Positions 43,170-52,520 of a DNA stretch of 64,000 nucleotides are shown piece after piece. The number at the start of each line of letters is the position of its first letter. The stretch's first letter is position 1. Origin of the DNA: Pseudomonas sp. S09G 359. GTDB lineage: Bacteria > Pseudomonadota > Gammaproteobacteria > Pseudomonadales > Pseudomonadaceae. Both the position numbers and the translations under genes were made by a program. Location: positions 390,501 through 454,500 of the forward strand of contig NZ_CP025263.1 in NCBI RefSeq assembly GCF_002843605.1, written 5' to 3'. The notes beneath the pieces were generated by a model. It ran no database searches and was not told where the DNA came from. It saw only the letters and a list, made by a program, of their open reading frames with translations.

Positions 43170-44534
43170 TTAGCTCAGCAAATCCCTCAATACTTGTGTG
43201 AATGCCCGGCTGCTGTCTTCCTCGCCGGCATGATGCCCATCGCGCACCACCCACTTGCCGTTCACCAGCACATCACGCACTTGCCGATCACCCCCGGCGA
43301 ACAGCCAGCGGTTGAGAATCCCATCCTCTGTCGCCGTGGCCAGGTACGGATCATTACCGTCCAGCACAATCCAATCCGCACGCTTACCCACTTCCAAGCG
43401 ACCAATCGGCTGCCCGAGCGCCTGGGCGCCGCCGTCCAATGCCGCATCAAACAACGTACGCCCGACCATCGGCTGATCACTGCGATACAAGCGGTTCCGC
43501 CGCTGGTCGCGCAGGCGTTGGCCGTATTCCAGCCAGCGCAGTTCTTCCACCACGCTGAGTGATACATGGCTGTCGGAGCCGATACCCATGCGCCCACCCT
43601 GGGCGAGGAAATCCACGGCCGGGAAAATTCCGTCGCCCAGGTTGGCCTCGGTGGTCAGGCACAAACCAGCAATCGCGCGGCTTTTGGCCATGCGTGCCAC
43701 TTCGTCGGCATCCGCGTGGGTGGCGTGCACCAGGCACCAGCGCTCATCCACGTCAACATTGTCATACAGCCATTGCAGCGGGCGTTTGCCGCTCCAGGCC
43801 AGGCAGTCGTCGACCTCCTTTTGCTGCTCGGCGATGTGGATATGCACCGGGCACGCCTTGTCGCTGGCTGCCAGCACTGCGCTGATTTGCTCCGGTGTGA
43901 CCGCGCGCAGCGAGTGAAAGCACAGGCCCAGCTGCTGCGCCGGTTGCGCCGCGAGGATGGGCTTGAGGCGCGCCTGCAAGTCCAGATAGTTTTCCGTGCT
44001 GTTGATAAATCGCCGCTGGCCCGCATTGGGTGCCTGGCCGCCGAACCCGGAGTGCGTGTACAGCACCGGCACCAGTGTCAGGCCAATCCCGCTGCTGGCG
44101 GCCGCCTGGCTGATCTGCCGCGACAGCTCCGTACGGTCGGCATACGCTTGGCCGTTGACGTCGTGGTGCACGTAGTGAAATTCGGCCACCGAGGTGTAGC
44201 CGGCCTTGAGCATTTCGATATACAGCTGGCGCGCGATGACCTGCAATTGGTCCGGGCTGATCTTGCCGACCATGCGGTACATCAGCTCGCGCCAGGTCCA
44301 GAAACTGTCATTCGGGTTGCCGGCCACTTCGGCCAAACCCGCCATGGCGCGCTGGAACGCATGGGAGTGCAGGTTCGGCATCCCCGCCAATACCGGGCCT
44401 CTTAGCCGTTCGGCGGCGTCTGCGCTGGCGTTGGCCTCAACGTGGGTCAGCAGGCCATCGGCGCTGACTTCAAAGCGTACATCGTTGGCCCATCCATTAG
44501 GCAGCAGTGCGCGTTCGGCAAAGAAAGCGGACAT
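43170..44534 (-). CDS. hutF: Formimidoylglutamate deiminase HutF
   Basis: A 454-residue amidohydrolase that converts N-formimidoyl-L-glutamate to N-formyl-L-glutamate and ammonia, the step before HutG in the five-enzyme histidine pathway. The zinc-binding His56 and His58 are in GMPNLHSHAFQ. Further metal and catalytic residues lie in FHYVHHDVNG, PVHIHIAEQQKEVDDC, LVHATHAD and GIGSDSHVSLSV. It is divergent from hutC and shares with it a region carrying a HutC operator at 44564-44579. The presence of HutF and HutG, not HutE, fixes the route used. Confidence 0.96.
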   Translation of the reverse strand: MSAFFAERALLPNGWANDVRFEVSADGLLTHVEANASADAAERLRGPVLAGMPNLHSHAFQRAMAGLAEVAGNPNDSFWTWRELMYRMVGKISPDQLQVIARQLYIEMLKAGYTSVAEFHYVHHDVNGQAYADRTELSRQISQAAASSGIGLTLVPVLYTHSGFGGQAPNAGQRRFINSTENYLDLQARLKPILAAQPAQQLGLCFHSLRAVTPEQISAVLAASDKACPVHIHIAEQQKEVDDCLAWSGKRPLQWLYDNVDVDERWCLVHATHADADEVARMAKSRAIAGLCLTTEANLGDGIFPAVDFLAQGGRMGIGSDSHVSLSVVEELRWLEYGQRLRDQRRNRLYRSDQPMVGRTLFDAALDGGAQALGQPIGRLEVGKRADWIVLDGNDPYLATATEDGILNRWLFAGGDRQVRDVLVNGKWVVRDGHHAGEEDSSRAFTQVLRDLLS

Positions 44535-44563
44535 GATCAGAGCACCCCGGTCGTGTGTTTATT

Positions 44564-44579
44564 TGTATATACATATACA
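44564..44579. promoter_or_regulatory. HutC operator between hutF and hutC
   Basis: TGTATATACATATACA is a palindrome with seven-base arms around a central AC. It lies 30 bp before the hutF ATG and about 64 bp before the hutC start, so it can control both divergent units. It contains the TGTA...TACA core of the hutU operator. Confidence 0.75.
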
Positions 44580-44642
44580 GACGTTTGCCTGCTCGGTAAA
44601 CTCCGGCAATCTATGCATCTTTTCCCCCTGCAAGGATTCCCT

Positions 44643-45392
44643 GTGCCGACTCCGCCTGCCAAGTCTTCGCTGGCTGCCCACATGGACGAAAGTCCGGCGC
44701 CCTTGTATGCCCGCGTCAAACAGATGATCAGCCAGCAGATCCTCAACGGCAACTGGCCGCCCCACTACCGCGTACCGTCGGAGAGCGAGCTGGTCAGCCA
44801 GTTGGGCTTCAGCCGCATGACCATCAACCGCGCCCTGCGCGAGCTGACCGCCGAAGGTTTGCTGGTGCGCATGCAGGGTGTGGGTACTTTCGTCGCCGAG
44901 CCCAAAAGCCAGTCTGCGCTGTTTGAAGTGCACAACATTGCCGATGAGATCGCCTCGCGTGGTCATCGGCATACTTGCCAGGTCATCCACCTGGGCGAAG
45001 AGGCCGCAGGCTCCGAGCGCGCCGTGGCCCTGGAGATGCGCGAAGGCGGGCGGGTGTTCCACTCGTTGATCGTGCACTTTGAAAACGATATCCCGGTGCA
45101 AATCGAAGACCGCTTCGTTAACGCGCTGGTCGCGCCGGAATACCTGCAACAGGATTTCACCCAACAAACCCCCTATGCCTACCTGAACCAGGTCGCGCCG
45201 CTGACCGAAGGCGAGCACGTGGTTGAAGCGATCCTCGCCGACGCCGCCGAGTGCAAGCTGTTGCAGATCGAACCCAGCGAGCCGTGCCTGTTGATTCGCC
45301 GGCGCACGTGGTCCGGTCGCCAGCCGGTGACCGCCGCGCGGTTGATCCACCCCGGTTCCCGACATAGCCTCGAAGGACGTTTCAGTAAATGA
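44643..45392 (+). CDS. hutC: Histidine-utilisation repressor HutC (GntR/HutC family)
   Basis: A 249-residue repressor. The N-terminal winged helix-turn-helix (about 20-85) reads PLYARVKQMISQQIL, VPSESELVSQLGFSRMTINRALREL and MQGVGTFVAEP. The C-terminal UTRA ligand-binding domain (about 100-245) binds urocanate, the known inducer of hut genes. GTG 44643 is chosen because AAGGA lies 7 bp upstream; ATG 44682 would trim 13 residues, and the frame further upstream overlaps hutF. The stop overlaps the hutD ATG by 4 bp. Operators are seen before hutF/hutC and before hutU, so it is autoregulated. Confidence 0.95.
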   Translation: MPTPPAKSSLAAHMDESPAPLYARVKQMISQQILNGNWPPHYRVPSESELVSQLGFSRMTINRALRELTAEGLLVRMQGVGTFVAEPKSQSALFEVHNIADEIASRGHRHTCQVIHLGEEAAGSERAVALEMREGGRVFHSLIVHFENDIPVQIEDRFVNALVAPEYLQQDFTQQTPYAYLNQVAPLTEGEHVVEAILADAAECKLLQIEPSEPCLLIRRRTWSGRQPVTAARLIHPGSRHSLEGRFSK

Positions 45393-45949
45393 CTGCAGTG
45401 AAAGTCTGGCGCGCCACCGATTACGTGCGCATGCCGTGGAAAAACGGCGGCGGCAGCACCGAAGAAATCACCCGTGATGCCGGCGCTGGCCTGGATGGCT
45501 TCGGCTGGCGCCTGTCGATTGCCGACATCGGTGAGTCGGGCGGGTTTTCCACGTTTGCCGGCTACCAGCGCGTGATCACCGTGATCAAGGGCGCGGGCAT
45601 GGTGTTGACCGTGGATGGCGAAGAACAGCGCGGCCTGTTACCGCTGCAGCCATTCGCGTTCAAGGGTGACAGCCAGGTGTCGTGCCGCCTGATCACCGGG
45701 CCGATCCGCGACTTCAACCTGATCTACTCGCCCCAGCGTTACCACGCGCGCTTGCAATGGGTAGACGGTGAGCAGCGCTTTTTCAGCTCGGCGCAGACCG
45801 TGCTGGTGTTCAGCGTGGCGGATGAGGTGAAGGTGCTGGGCGAGAAGCTGGGGCATCATGACTGCCTGCAGGTGGACGGTAACAACGGCCTCTTGGATAT
45901 CTCTGTAACAGGTCGTTGCTGCCTGATCGAACTGACTCAGCGCGATTAA
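45389..45949 (+). CDS. hutD: HutD family cupin-like protein
   Basis: A 186-residue protein of the HutD/Ves family with a double cupin-type fold. The start MPWKNGGGSTEEI is the family hallmark, followed by FGWRLSIADIGESGGFSTFAGYQR and GPIRDFNLIY. It is not an enzyme of the pathway; work in P. fluorescens suggested that it limits hut expression by sensing an intermediate such as formylglutamate (recalled, not seen here). It is coupled to hutC by a 4-bp overlap and followed by a REPIN. Confidence 0.93.
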   Translation: MTAVKVWRATDYVRMPWKNGGGSTEEITRDAGAGLDGFGWRLSIADIGESGGFSTFAGYQRVITVIKGAGMVLTVDGEEQRGLLPLQPFAFKGDSQVSCRLITGPIRDFNLIYSPQRYHARLQWVDGEQRFFSSAQTVLVFSVADEVKVLGEKLGHHDCLQVDGNNGLLDISVTGRCCLIELTQRD

Positions 45950-45951
45950 AA

Positions 45952-46042
45952 ATGTGGGAGGGGGCTTGCCCCCGATGGCGGTGGATCAGTCGGTACATCT
46001 ATGACTGAAACACTGCTATCGGGGGCAAGCCCCCTCCCACAT
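45952..46042. repeat. REPIN (GGGGGCTTGCCCCCGAT-type) between hutD and hutU
   Basis: Two inverted REP copies begin 2 bp after the hutD stop. Together with 46043-46248, an AT-rich stretch with no gene, it separates the hutCD unit from the hutU promoter. Confidence 0.9.
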
Positions 46043-46248
46043 TTGTTTTCCACTGTTCATAAAATCTGTTTCCAGCCCCCGCACCAAATTGTTACCGAAT
46101 GCCCCAGCGTGGCGCAAAACCACACTGTCGTGACAAACCGCCCTCGCTGTAAAACCCCCTCCCAAGAAATTTCATCAAGCCTTGAAGCCTTAATTTCCAA
46201 GGCCCCCACACGCTTTCTAAAAAAAACCAAAGCCCTCGACGGAAAAGT

Positions 46249-46264
46249 TGGCCGCTTGATTGCA
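46249..46264 (+). promoter_or_regulatory. Sigma-54 promoter of the hutU operon
   Basis: TGGCCGCTTGATTGCA has TGGC at -24 and TTGCA at -12 with the exact spacing; only the A/C of the -24 element differs. The predicted start is near 46275, giving a leader of about 79 nt. In pseudomonads the hut operon is known to depend on sigma-54 with CbrB or NtrC; the binding sites of these are not clear here. Confidence 0.8.
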
Positions 46265-46268
46265 TATG

Positions 46269-46282
46269 CTTGTACATACAAG
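46269..46282 (+). promoter_or_regulatory. HutC operator overlapping the hutU start site
   Basis: CTTGTACATACAAG is a perfect 6+6 palindrome around CA. It covers the predicted transcription start, so bound HutC should block open-complex formation; urocanate would release it. Confidence 0.85.
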
Positions 46283-46353
46283 TAAAGATGTGTGCGTAAG
46301 ACTCTCCTTCGCACCATCAATGTTCGCGCATCGATCGCCGAGGAGTCCTAGCA

Positions 46354-48024
46354 GTGACCAAGCCTACTAAATACCGTGATGTCGAAATCCGTGCTGCCCA
46401 CGGTAACAAGCTCACCGCCAAAAGCTGGCTGACTGAAGCGCCGCTGCGCATGCTGATGAACAACCTCGACCCGCAAGTGGCCGAGAACCCGAAAGAACTG
46501 GTGGTGTATGGCGGTATCGGCCGTGCAGCGCGCAACTGGGAGTGCTACGACCAGATCGTCGAAAGCCTCACCAACCTGAATGACGACGAAACCCTGCTGG
46601 TGCAATCCGGCAAGCCGGTTGGCGTATTCAAGACCCACAGCAACGCCCCGCGCGTGCTGATCGCGAACTCCAACCTGGTGCCGCATTGGGCCAGCTGGGA
46701 GCACTTCAACGAACTGGACGCCAAGGGCCTGGCCATGTACGGCCAGATGACCGCCGGCAGCTGGATCTACATCGGCAGCCAGGGCATCGTCCAAGGCACC
46801 TACGAAACCTTCGTCGAGGCCGGGCGCCAGCATTACAACAGCGACCTCAAAGGCCGCTGGGTCCTCACCGCCGGCCTCGGTGGCATGGGCGGCGCACAGC
46901 CACTGGCGGCAACCCTGGCCGGTGCCTGCTCGCTGAACATCGAGTGCCAACAGGTCAGCATCGACTTCCGTCTGAACAGCCGTTACGTCGACGAGCAAGC
47001 CACCGACCTCGACGACGCGCTGGCCCGTATCGCCAAATACACCAAGGAAGGCAAGGCCATCTCCATCGCCCTGTTGGGTAACGCGGCCGAGATCCTGCCG
47101 GAACTGGTCAAGCGCGGCGTGCGCCCGGACATGGTCACCGACCAGACCAGCGCCCACGACCCACTCAACGGCTACCTGCCCGCCGGCTGGACCTGGGACG
47201 AATACCGCGCCCGCGCCAAGACCGAGCCGGCTGCCGTGATCAAGGCTGCCAAGCAGTCGATGGCCGTGCACGTCAAAGCCATGCTGGAATTCCAGAAACA
47301 AGGCATTCCGACCTTCGACTACGGCAACAACATCCGCCAGATGGCCCAGGAAGAAGGCGTGGAAAACGCTTTCGATTTCCCAGGCTTCGTACCGGCGTAT
47401 ATCCGCCCGCTGTTCTGCCGTGGCATCGGCCCGTTCCGTTGGGCGGCACTGTCCGGCGACCCGCAAGACATCTACAAGACCGACGCCAAAGTCAAAGAGC
47501 TGATCCCCGACGACGCGCACCTGCACAACTGGCTGGACATGGCGCGCGAGCGCATCAGCTTCCAGGGCCTGCCGGCGCGTATCTGCTGGGTTGGCCTGGG
47601 CCAGCGCGCCAAGCTCGGCCTGGCGTTCAACGAAATGGTACGCAGTGGCGAGCTGTCGGCGCCGGTCGTGATCGGCCGTGACCACCTCGACTCCGGCTCG
47701 GTCGCCAGCCCGAACCGCGAAACCGAAGCCATGCAGGATGGTTCCGACGCCGTATCCGACTGGCCATTGCTCAACGCCCTGCTCAACACCGCGAGCGGCG
47801 CGACCTGGGTGTCGCTGCACCACGGCGGCGGCGTGGGCATGGGCTTCTCGCAGCACTCCGGCATGGTCATCGTGTGTGACGGTACCGACGAAGCGGCCGA
47901 GCGCATTGCCCGCGTGCTGCACAACGACCCGGCCACCGGGGTGATGCGTCATGCGGACGCCGGTTACCAGATCGCGATCGATTGCGCCAAGGAGCAAGGC
48001 CTCAATCTCCCGATGATCAAGTAA
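46354..48024 (+). CDS. hutU: Urocanate hydratase HutU
   Basis: A 556-residue NAD-dependent enzyme converting urocanate to imidazolone propionate. Family motifs include [26 protein letters not shown], the NAD-binding [20 protein letters not shown] and [17 protein letters not shown] with the catalytic Cys. The start is GTG 46354, preceded by the SD GAGGAG. It is the first gene of the long hut operon and is controlled by the sigma-54 promoter and HutC operator just upstream. Confidence 0.97.
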   Translation: MTKPTKYRDVEIRAAHGNKLTAKSWLTEAPLRMLMNNLDPQVAENPKELVVYGGIGRAARNWECYDQIVESLTNLNDDETLLVQSGKPVGVFKTHSNAPRVLIANSNLVPHWASWEHFNELDAKGLAMYGQMTAGSWIYIGSQGIVQGTYETFVEAGRQHYNSDLKGRWVLTAGLGGMGGAQPLAATLAGACSLNIECQQVSIDFRLNSRYVDEQATDLDDALARIAKYTKEGKAISIALLGNAAEILPELVKRGVRPDMVTDQTSAHDPLNGYLPAGWTWDEYRARAKTEPAAVIKAAKQSMAVHVKAMLEFQKQGIPTFDYGNNIRQMAQEEGVENAFDFPGFVPAYIRPLFCRGIGPFRWAALSGDPQDIYKTDAKVKELIPDDAHLHNWLDMARERISFQGLPARICWVGLGQRAKLGLAFNEMVRSGELSAPVVIGRDHLDSGSVASPNRETEAMQDGSDAVSDWPLLNALLNTASGATWVSLHHGGGVGMGFSQHSGMVIVCDGTDEAAERIARVLHNDPATGVMRHADAGYQIAIDCAKEQGLNLPMIK

Positions 48025-48029
48025 CCAAG

Positions 48030-48118
48030 GTGGGAGGGAGCTTGCTCCCGATAGCAGTGGGTCAGTCACTTGATCAATTGGCTGAAGCTCCGCAATCGGG
48101 GGCAAGCCCCCTCCCACA
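48030..48118. repeat. REPIN between hutU and hutT (mixed REP ends)
   Basis: The left end GTGGGAGGGAGCTTGCTCCC differs from the right end, which is the standard GGGGGCAAGCCCCCTCCCAC form, so the two arms have diverged. It lies 6 bp after the hutU stop, inside the operon, and may shape relative mRNA levels. Confidence 0.85.
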
Positions 48119-48155
48119 CTGAACCAGCAAACAATCCATCAGAGGTTGAACACCC

Positions 48156-49604
48156 ATGGCTGCAAATGACACCACCCCGTTGATCGAGAAACGTTCGATC
48201 GACTACATCCCGGAAGCGGAACGACATGGTCGTCTATTGAGCCAGTTCACCCTGTGGCTGGGTGCCAACCTGCAGATCACCGCGATTGTCACCGGGGCCC
48301 TGGCCGTGGTGCTGGGCGGTGATGTGTTCTGGTCGTTGATCGGTCTGTTGATCGGCCAACTGCTGGGCGGTGGGGTCATGGCGTTGCATGCGGCGCAAGG
48401 GCCCAAGCTGGGCCTGCCGCAGATGATCTCCAGCCGCGTGCAATTTGGTGTGTATGGCGCGGCCATCCCGATCGTGCTGGTGTGCTTGATGTACCTGGGT
48501 TTCACCGCCACTGGCACGGTGCTGTCCGGCCAGGCGCTGGGCCAGTTGTTTGGGGTCAGCGACAGTGTTGGCATCTTGCTCTTCGCCAGTGTCATCGTGC
48601 TGGTCACGGTGCTGGGTTACCGGGTGATCCACTTCATTGGCCGGGTCGCCAGCGTCATTGGCGTGATTGCCTTTGTCTACCTGTTCAGCCGCTTGATGGG
48701 CCAGGCCGACGTCGGTGCACTCCTGCAAATCCGCCACTTCAGCTGGAGCAGCTTCCTGCTGGCGGTGTCGCTCGCGGCCTCCTGGCAGATCGCCTTCGGC
48801 CCTTACGTGGCGGACTATTCGCGCTACCTGCCGAGCAAGACGTCTTCGGTGAAAACCTTTCTCGCCGCCGGTGCAGGTTCGGTGGTGGGCGCGCAGGTGG
48901 CGATGATCCTCGGGGTGTTTGCCGCTGCGATGTCCAACGGGAAATTTGCCGGTCATGAAGTGGCCTACATCGTCGGCCTCGGCGGTACGGGGGCCACGTC
49001 GGCGCTGCTGTATTTCAGCATCGCGTTCGGCAAGGTGACTATCTCCACGCTGAACTCCTACGGCAGCTTCATGTGCATCGCGACCATCATCAGCGGCTTT
49101 CGTGGCCGCCTGGAGGTCACGCGTTTGCAGCGCCTGCTGTTCGTACTGGCCATCGTCGGTACGGCAACCCTGATCGCGTTGCTCGGCCAGCACTCGTTCC
49201 TGGGGGCGTTCAAGTCGTTCATCTTGTTCCTGCTGGCGTTCTTCACGCCTTGGAGCGCGATCAACCTGGTGGACTACTACTGCATCACCCGCGACCGCTA
49301 TGACGTGCCGGCGCTGGCCAACCCCAATGGCCGCTACGGCCGCTGGAACCCGATTGGTATCAGCGTGTATGTGTTCGGCGTGCTGGTGCAATTGCCGTTC
49401 ATCTCCACCAAGTTCTACACCGGCCCGCTGGTGGCGGCCCTGGGGGATGTGGACATTTCCTGGATCATCGGCCTGGTGCTGCCCGCTGCGCTGTACTACT
49501 GGGCAGCGAAAAAATGGCCGCATACACACCCTGAACACCTGATCCTGCCGACAGAGCAGGGCGCTGCACCGACGACGACAAACGGGCTGGTATCACAGGC
49601 CTGA
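48156..49604 (+). CDS. hutT: NCS1-family permease in the hut operon, probable urocanate transporter HutT
   Basis: A 482-residue protein with about twelve membrane helices of the NCS1 (cytosine/purine/allantoin permease) family. The start region ERHGRLLSQFTLWLGANLQI and helix 3 GPKLGLPQMISSRVQFGVYG are NCS1 hallmarks, and SWQIAFGPYVADYSRYLP is the central signature. The position between hutU and the ABC genes suggests urocanate or histidine as substrate; in SBW25 a similar gene is called hutTu (recalled). A cytosine permease role is the alternative but context argues against it. Confidence 0.85.
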   Translation: MAANDTTPLIEKRSIDYIPEAERHGRLLSQFTLWLGANLQITAIVTGALAVVLGGDVFWSLIGLLIGQLLGGGVMALHAAQGPKLGLPQMISSRVQFGVYGAAIPIVLVCLMYLGFTATGTVLSGQALGQLFGVSDSVGILLFASVIVLVTVLGYRVIHFIGRVASVIGVIAFVYLFSRLMGQADVGALLQIRHFSWSSFLLAVSLAASWQIAFGPYVADYSRYLPSKTSSVKTFLAAGAGSVVGAQVAMILGVFAAAMSNGKFAGHEVAYIVGLGGTGATSALLYFSIAFGKVTISTLNSYGSFMCIATIISGFRGRLEVTRLQRLLFVLAIVGTATLIALLGQHSFLGAFKSFILFLLAFFTPWSAINLVDYYCITRDRYDVPALANPNGRYGRWNPIGISVYVFGVLVQLPFISTKFYTGPLVAALGDVDISWIIGLVLPAALYYWAAKKWPHTHPEHLILPTEQGAAPTTTNGLVSQA

Positions 49605-49673
49605 TGGGACGTGGACAGGGCAGGATGCCTACTGACTGCCGTAATCCATTTCAAGATTGGGAGCGTCACAACA

Positions 49674-50639
49674 ATGAAAATGCATAAGACCCTGTTGGCC
49701 ACCTTGCTCTCTGCGGGCGTATTGGCCAGTGCTGGCGCCCAGGCGGCAGGTTGGTGCGAGTCCGGTAAACCGGTGAAATTCGCCGGCCTGAACTGGGAAA
49801 GCGGCATGTTGCTTACCGACATCCTGCAAACCGTTCTGGAAAAAGGCTACGACTGCAAAACCGACAGCCTGCCGGGTAACTCCATCACCATGGAAAACGC
49901 CCTGAGCAGCAACGATATCCAAGTGTTTGCCGAAGAATGGGTAGGCCGCAGCGAAGTCTGGAACAAGGCCGAGAAGGCCGGCAAAGTCGTCGGTGTCGGC
50001 GCCCCGGTGGTGGGTGCGATCGAAGGCTGGTACGTGCCGCGTTATGTGATCGAGGGTGATGCCAAGCGCAAGCTGGAACCCAAGGCACCGGACCTGAAAA
50101 ACATCGCCGACCTGGCCAAGTACGCCGCCGTGTTCAAGGACCAGGAAGAGCCGTCCAAGGGCCGTTTCTACAACTGCCCGGCCGGCTGGACCTGCGAGCT
50201 GGATAACAGCGAAATGCTGAAAAGCTACGGCCTGGAAAATTCCTACACAAACTTCCGCCCAGGCACCGGCCCGGCGCTGGATGCGGCCGTGCTGTCGAGC
50301 TACAAGCGTGGCGAGCCGATCCTGTTCTACTACTGGTCGCCGACGCCGCTGATGGGCCAGGTCGACCTGGTCAAGCTGGAAGAAAAGCCCGGTGTGGATA
50401 AGAGCGTGAGCATCAAAGTTGGCCTGTCCAAGACGTTCCACGAGCAAGCGCCAGAGCTGGTGGCCGTGCTGGAAAAGGTCAACCTGCCCATCGACCTGCT
50501 GAACCAGAACCTGGGCCGCATGGCCAAGGAGCGAATTGAGTCGCCGAAGCTGGCGAAAATTTTCCTCAAGGAACATCCTGAAGTCTGGCACGCCTGGGTG
50601 AGCGACGACGCAGCCAAGAAAATCGACGCGGCCTTGTAG
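49674..50639 (+). CDS. hutX: ABC transporter substrate-binding protein HutX
   Basis: A 321-residue exported binding protein of the glycine betaine/proline type (OpuAC-like). The signal peptide is MKMHKTLLATLLSAGVLASAGAQA; the mature part starts with WCESGKPVKFAGLNWESGMLLTDILQ and later has aromatic residues in EGWYVPRYVIEG and LFYYWSPTPLMGQ, typical for ligand cages. The ligand is probably histidine or urocanate, from context. An upstream start at 49611 is rejected because the SD GGGAG and signal peptide fit ATG 49674. It is followed by a strong hairpin before hutW. Confidence 0.92.
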   Translation: MKMHKTLLATLLSAGVLASAGAQAAGWCESGKPVKFAGLNWESGMLLTDILQTVLEKGYDCKTDSLPGNSITMENALSSNDIQVFAEEWVGRSEVWNKAEKAGKVVGVGAPVVGAIEGWYVPRYVIEGDAKRKLEPKAPDLKNIADLAKYAAVFKDQEEPSKGRFYNCPAGWTCELDNSEMLKSYGLENSYTNFRPGTGPALDAAVLSSYKRGEPILFYYWSPTPLMGQVDLVKLEEKPGVDKSVSIKVGLSKTFHEQAPELVAVLEKVNLPIDLLNQNLGRMAKERIESPKLAKIFLKEHPEVWHAWVSDDAAKKIDAAL

Positions 50640-50649
50640 GTCAAGTGTG

Positions 50650-50675
50650 CCCGGCTACCCTTTGGGGTAGCCGGG
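50650..50675 (+). other. Stable hairpin between hutX and hutW
   Basis: CCCGGCTACCC and GGGTAGCCGGG form an 11-bp perfect stem with loop TTTG, 10 bp after the hutX stop. No U-run follows, so it is more likely an mRNA-stabilising or partial-stop structure that lets the binding protein be made in excess over the permease. Confidence 0.75.
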
Positions 50676-50710
50676 TGCCTGGCCTCAACCCACTGGATCG
50701 AGAGCACGAT

Positions 50711-51558
50711 ATGTTTCCTGAGAGTTTTACGTTTTCCATTGCCGACTGGGTTAACGGTTGGGTGGATTCACTGGTCACCAACTACGGGGATGTGTTCCGG
50801 CACATCTCCGACACCCTGTTGTGGGCCATCGTCAACCTGGAAGGGGTGCTGCGCGCGGCGCCCTGGTGGCTGATGCTGGCCATCGTTGGCGGCGTTGCCT
50901 GGCATGCCACCCGCAAGGTGCTGACCACGGCGGTGATCGTCGGCCTGTTGTTCCTGGTGGGCGCGGTTGGCCTATGGGACAAGCTGATGCAAACCCTGGC
51001 GCTGATGATGGTCGCCACGGTGATCTCGGTGCTGATCGGCATCCCCCTCGGCATTCTCTCGGCGCGCAGTAATCGCCTGCGTTCGGTGCTGATGCCGCTG
51101 CTCGACATCATGCAAACCATGCCCAGCTTCGTGTACCTGATCCCGGTGCTGATGCTGTTCGGCCTGGGCAAGGTCCCGGCGATTTTCGCCACGGTGATCT
51201 ACGCCGCGCCGCCGCTGATTCGTCTGACCGACTTGGGCATTCGCCAGGTCGACGGCGAAGTCATGGAAGCCATCAACGCCTTTGGTGCCAACCGCTGGCA
51301 GCAACTGTTCGGTGTGCAACTGCCGCTGGCGTTGCCCAGCATCATGGCCGGCATCAACCAGACCACCATGATGGCGTTGTCGATGGTAGTGATCGCCTCG
51401 ATGATCGGCGCCCGTGGCTTGGGTGAAGACGTGCTCGTCGGCATCCAGACCCTTAACGTCGGCCGTGGCCTCGAAGCCGGGCTGGCGATCGTGATTCTCG
51501 CAGTGGTCATCGACCGCATTACCCAGGCCTATGGTCGTCCACGGCATGAGGCGAGCAA

Positions 51559-51562
<4 letters not shown>
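50711..51562 (+). CDS. hutW: ABC transporter permease HutW
   Basis: A 283-residue inner-membrane permease of the ProW/OpuAB class with about six or seven helices. The conserved coupling loop that contacts the ATPase is [29 protein letters not shown] (about 195-225, the EAA motif). [24 protein letters not shown] is the typical family helix. Frame extension to 50645 crosses the hairpin and lacks an SD; ATG 50711 is used. It overlaps hutV by 4 bp. Confidence 0.93.
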
Positions 51563-52383
<821 letters not shown>

Positions 52384-52407
52384 CCCAGGTTTTGTGGTGA
52401 GTTGGCT

Positions 52408-52485
52408 GGCCTCTTCGCGAGCAAGCCCGCTCCCACAGTTGGAACGCATTCCCCCTGTGGGAGCGGGCTTGCTCGCGAAGAGGCC
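52408..52485. repeat. Tail-to-tail REP palindrome between hutV and hutH1
   Basis: GGCCTCTTCGCGAGCAAGCC begins the left copy and GGCTTGCTCGCGAAGAGGCC ends the right copy, with CCCACAG and CTGTGGGAG in the centre, so both REPs and the outer flanks form one 78-bp palindrome. It sits inside the operon and could reduce expression of hutH1 onward or mark a processing site. Confidence 0.88.
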
Positions 52486-52520
52486 GGCAAAGCTGCACAA
52501 GAATTAAAGAAGGAATGAAG

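Noticed and set aside
46090..46096. A TGTTACC element as a CbrB half-site before hutU
   Set aside because: Only a single half-site at a plausible distance; I am not certain of the CbrB consensus and found no matching inverted copy nearby.
48156..49604. The NCS1 permease as a cytosine transporter CodB
   Set aside because: The family match is general; no cytosine deaminase is nearby and the gene lies inside the hut operon, so a urocanate or histidine substrate is favoured.
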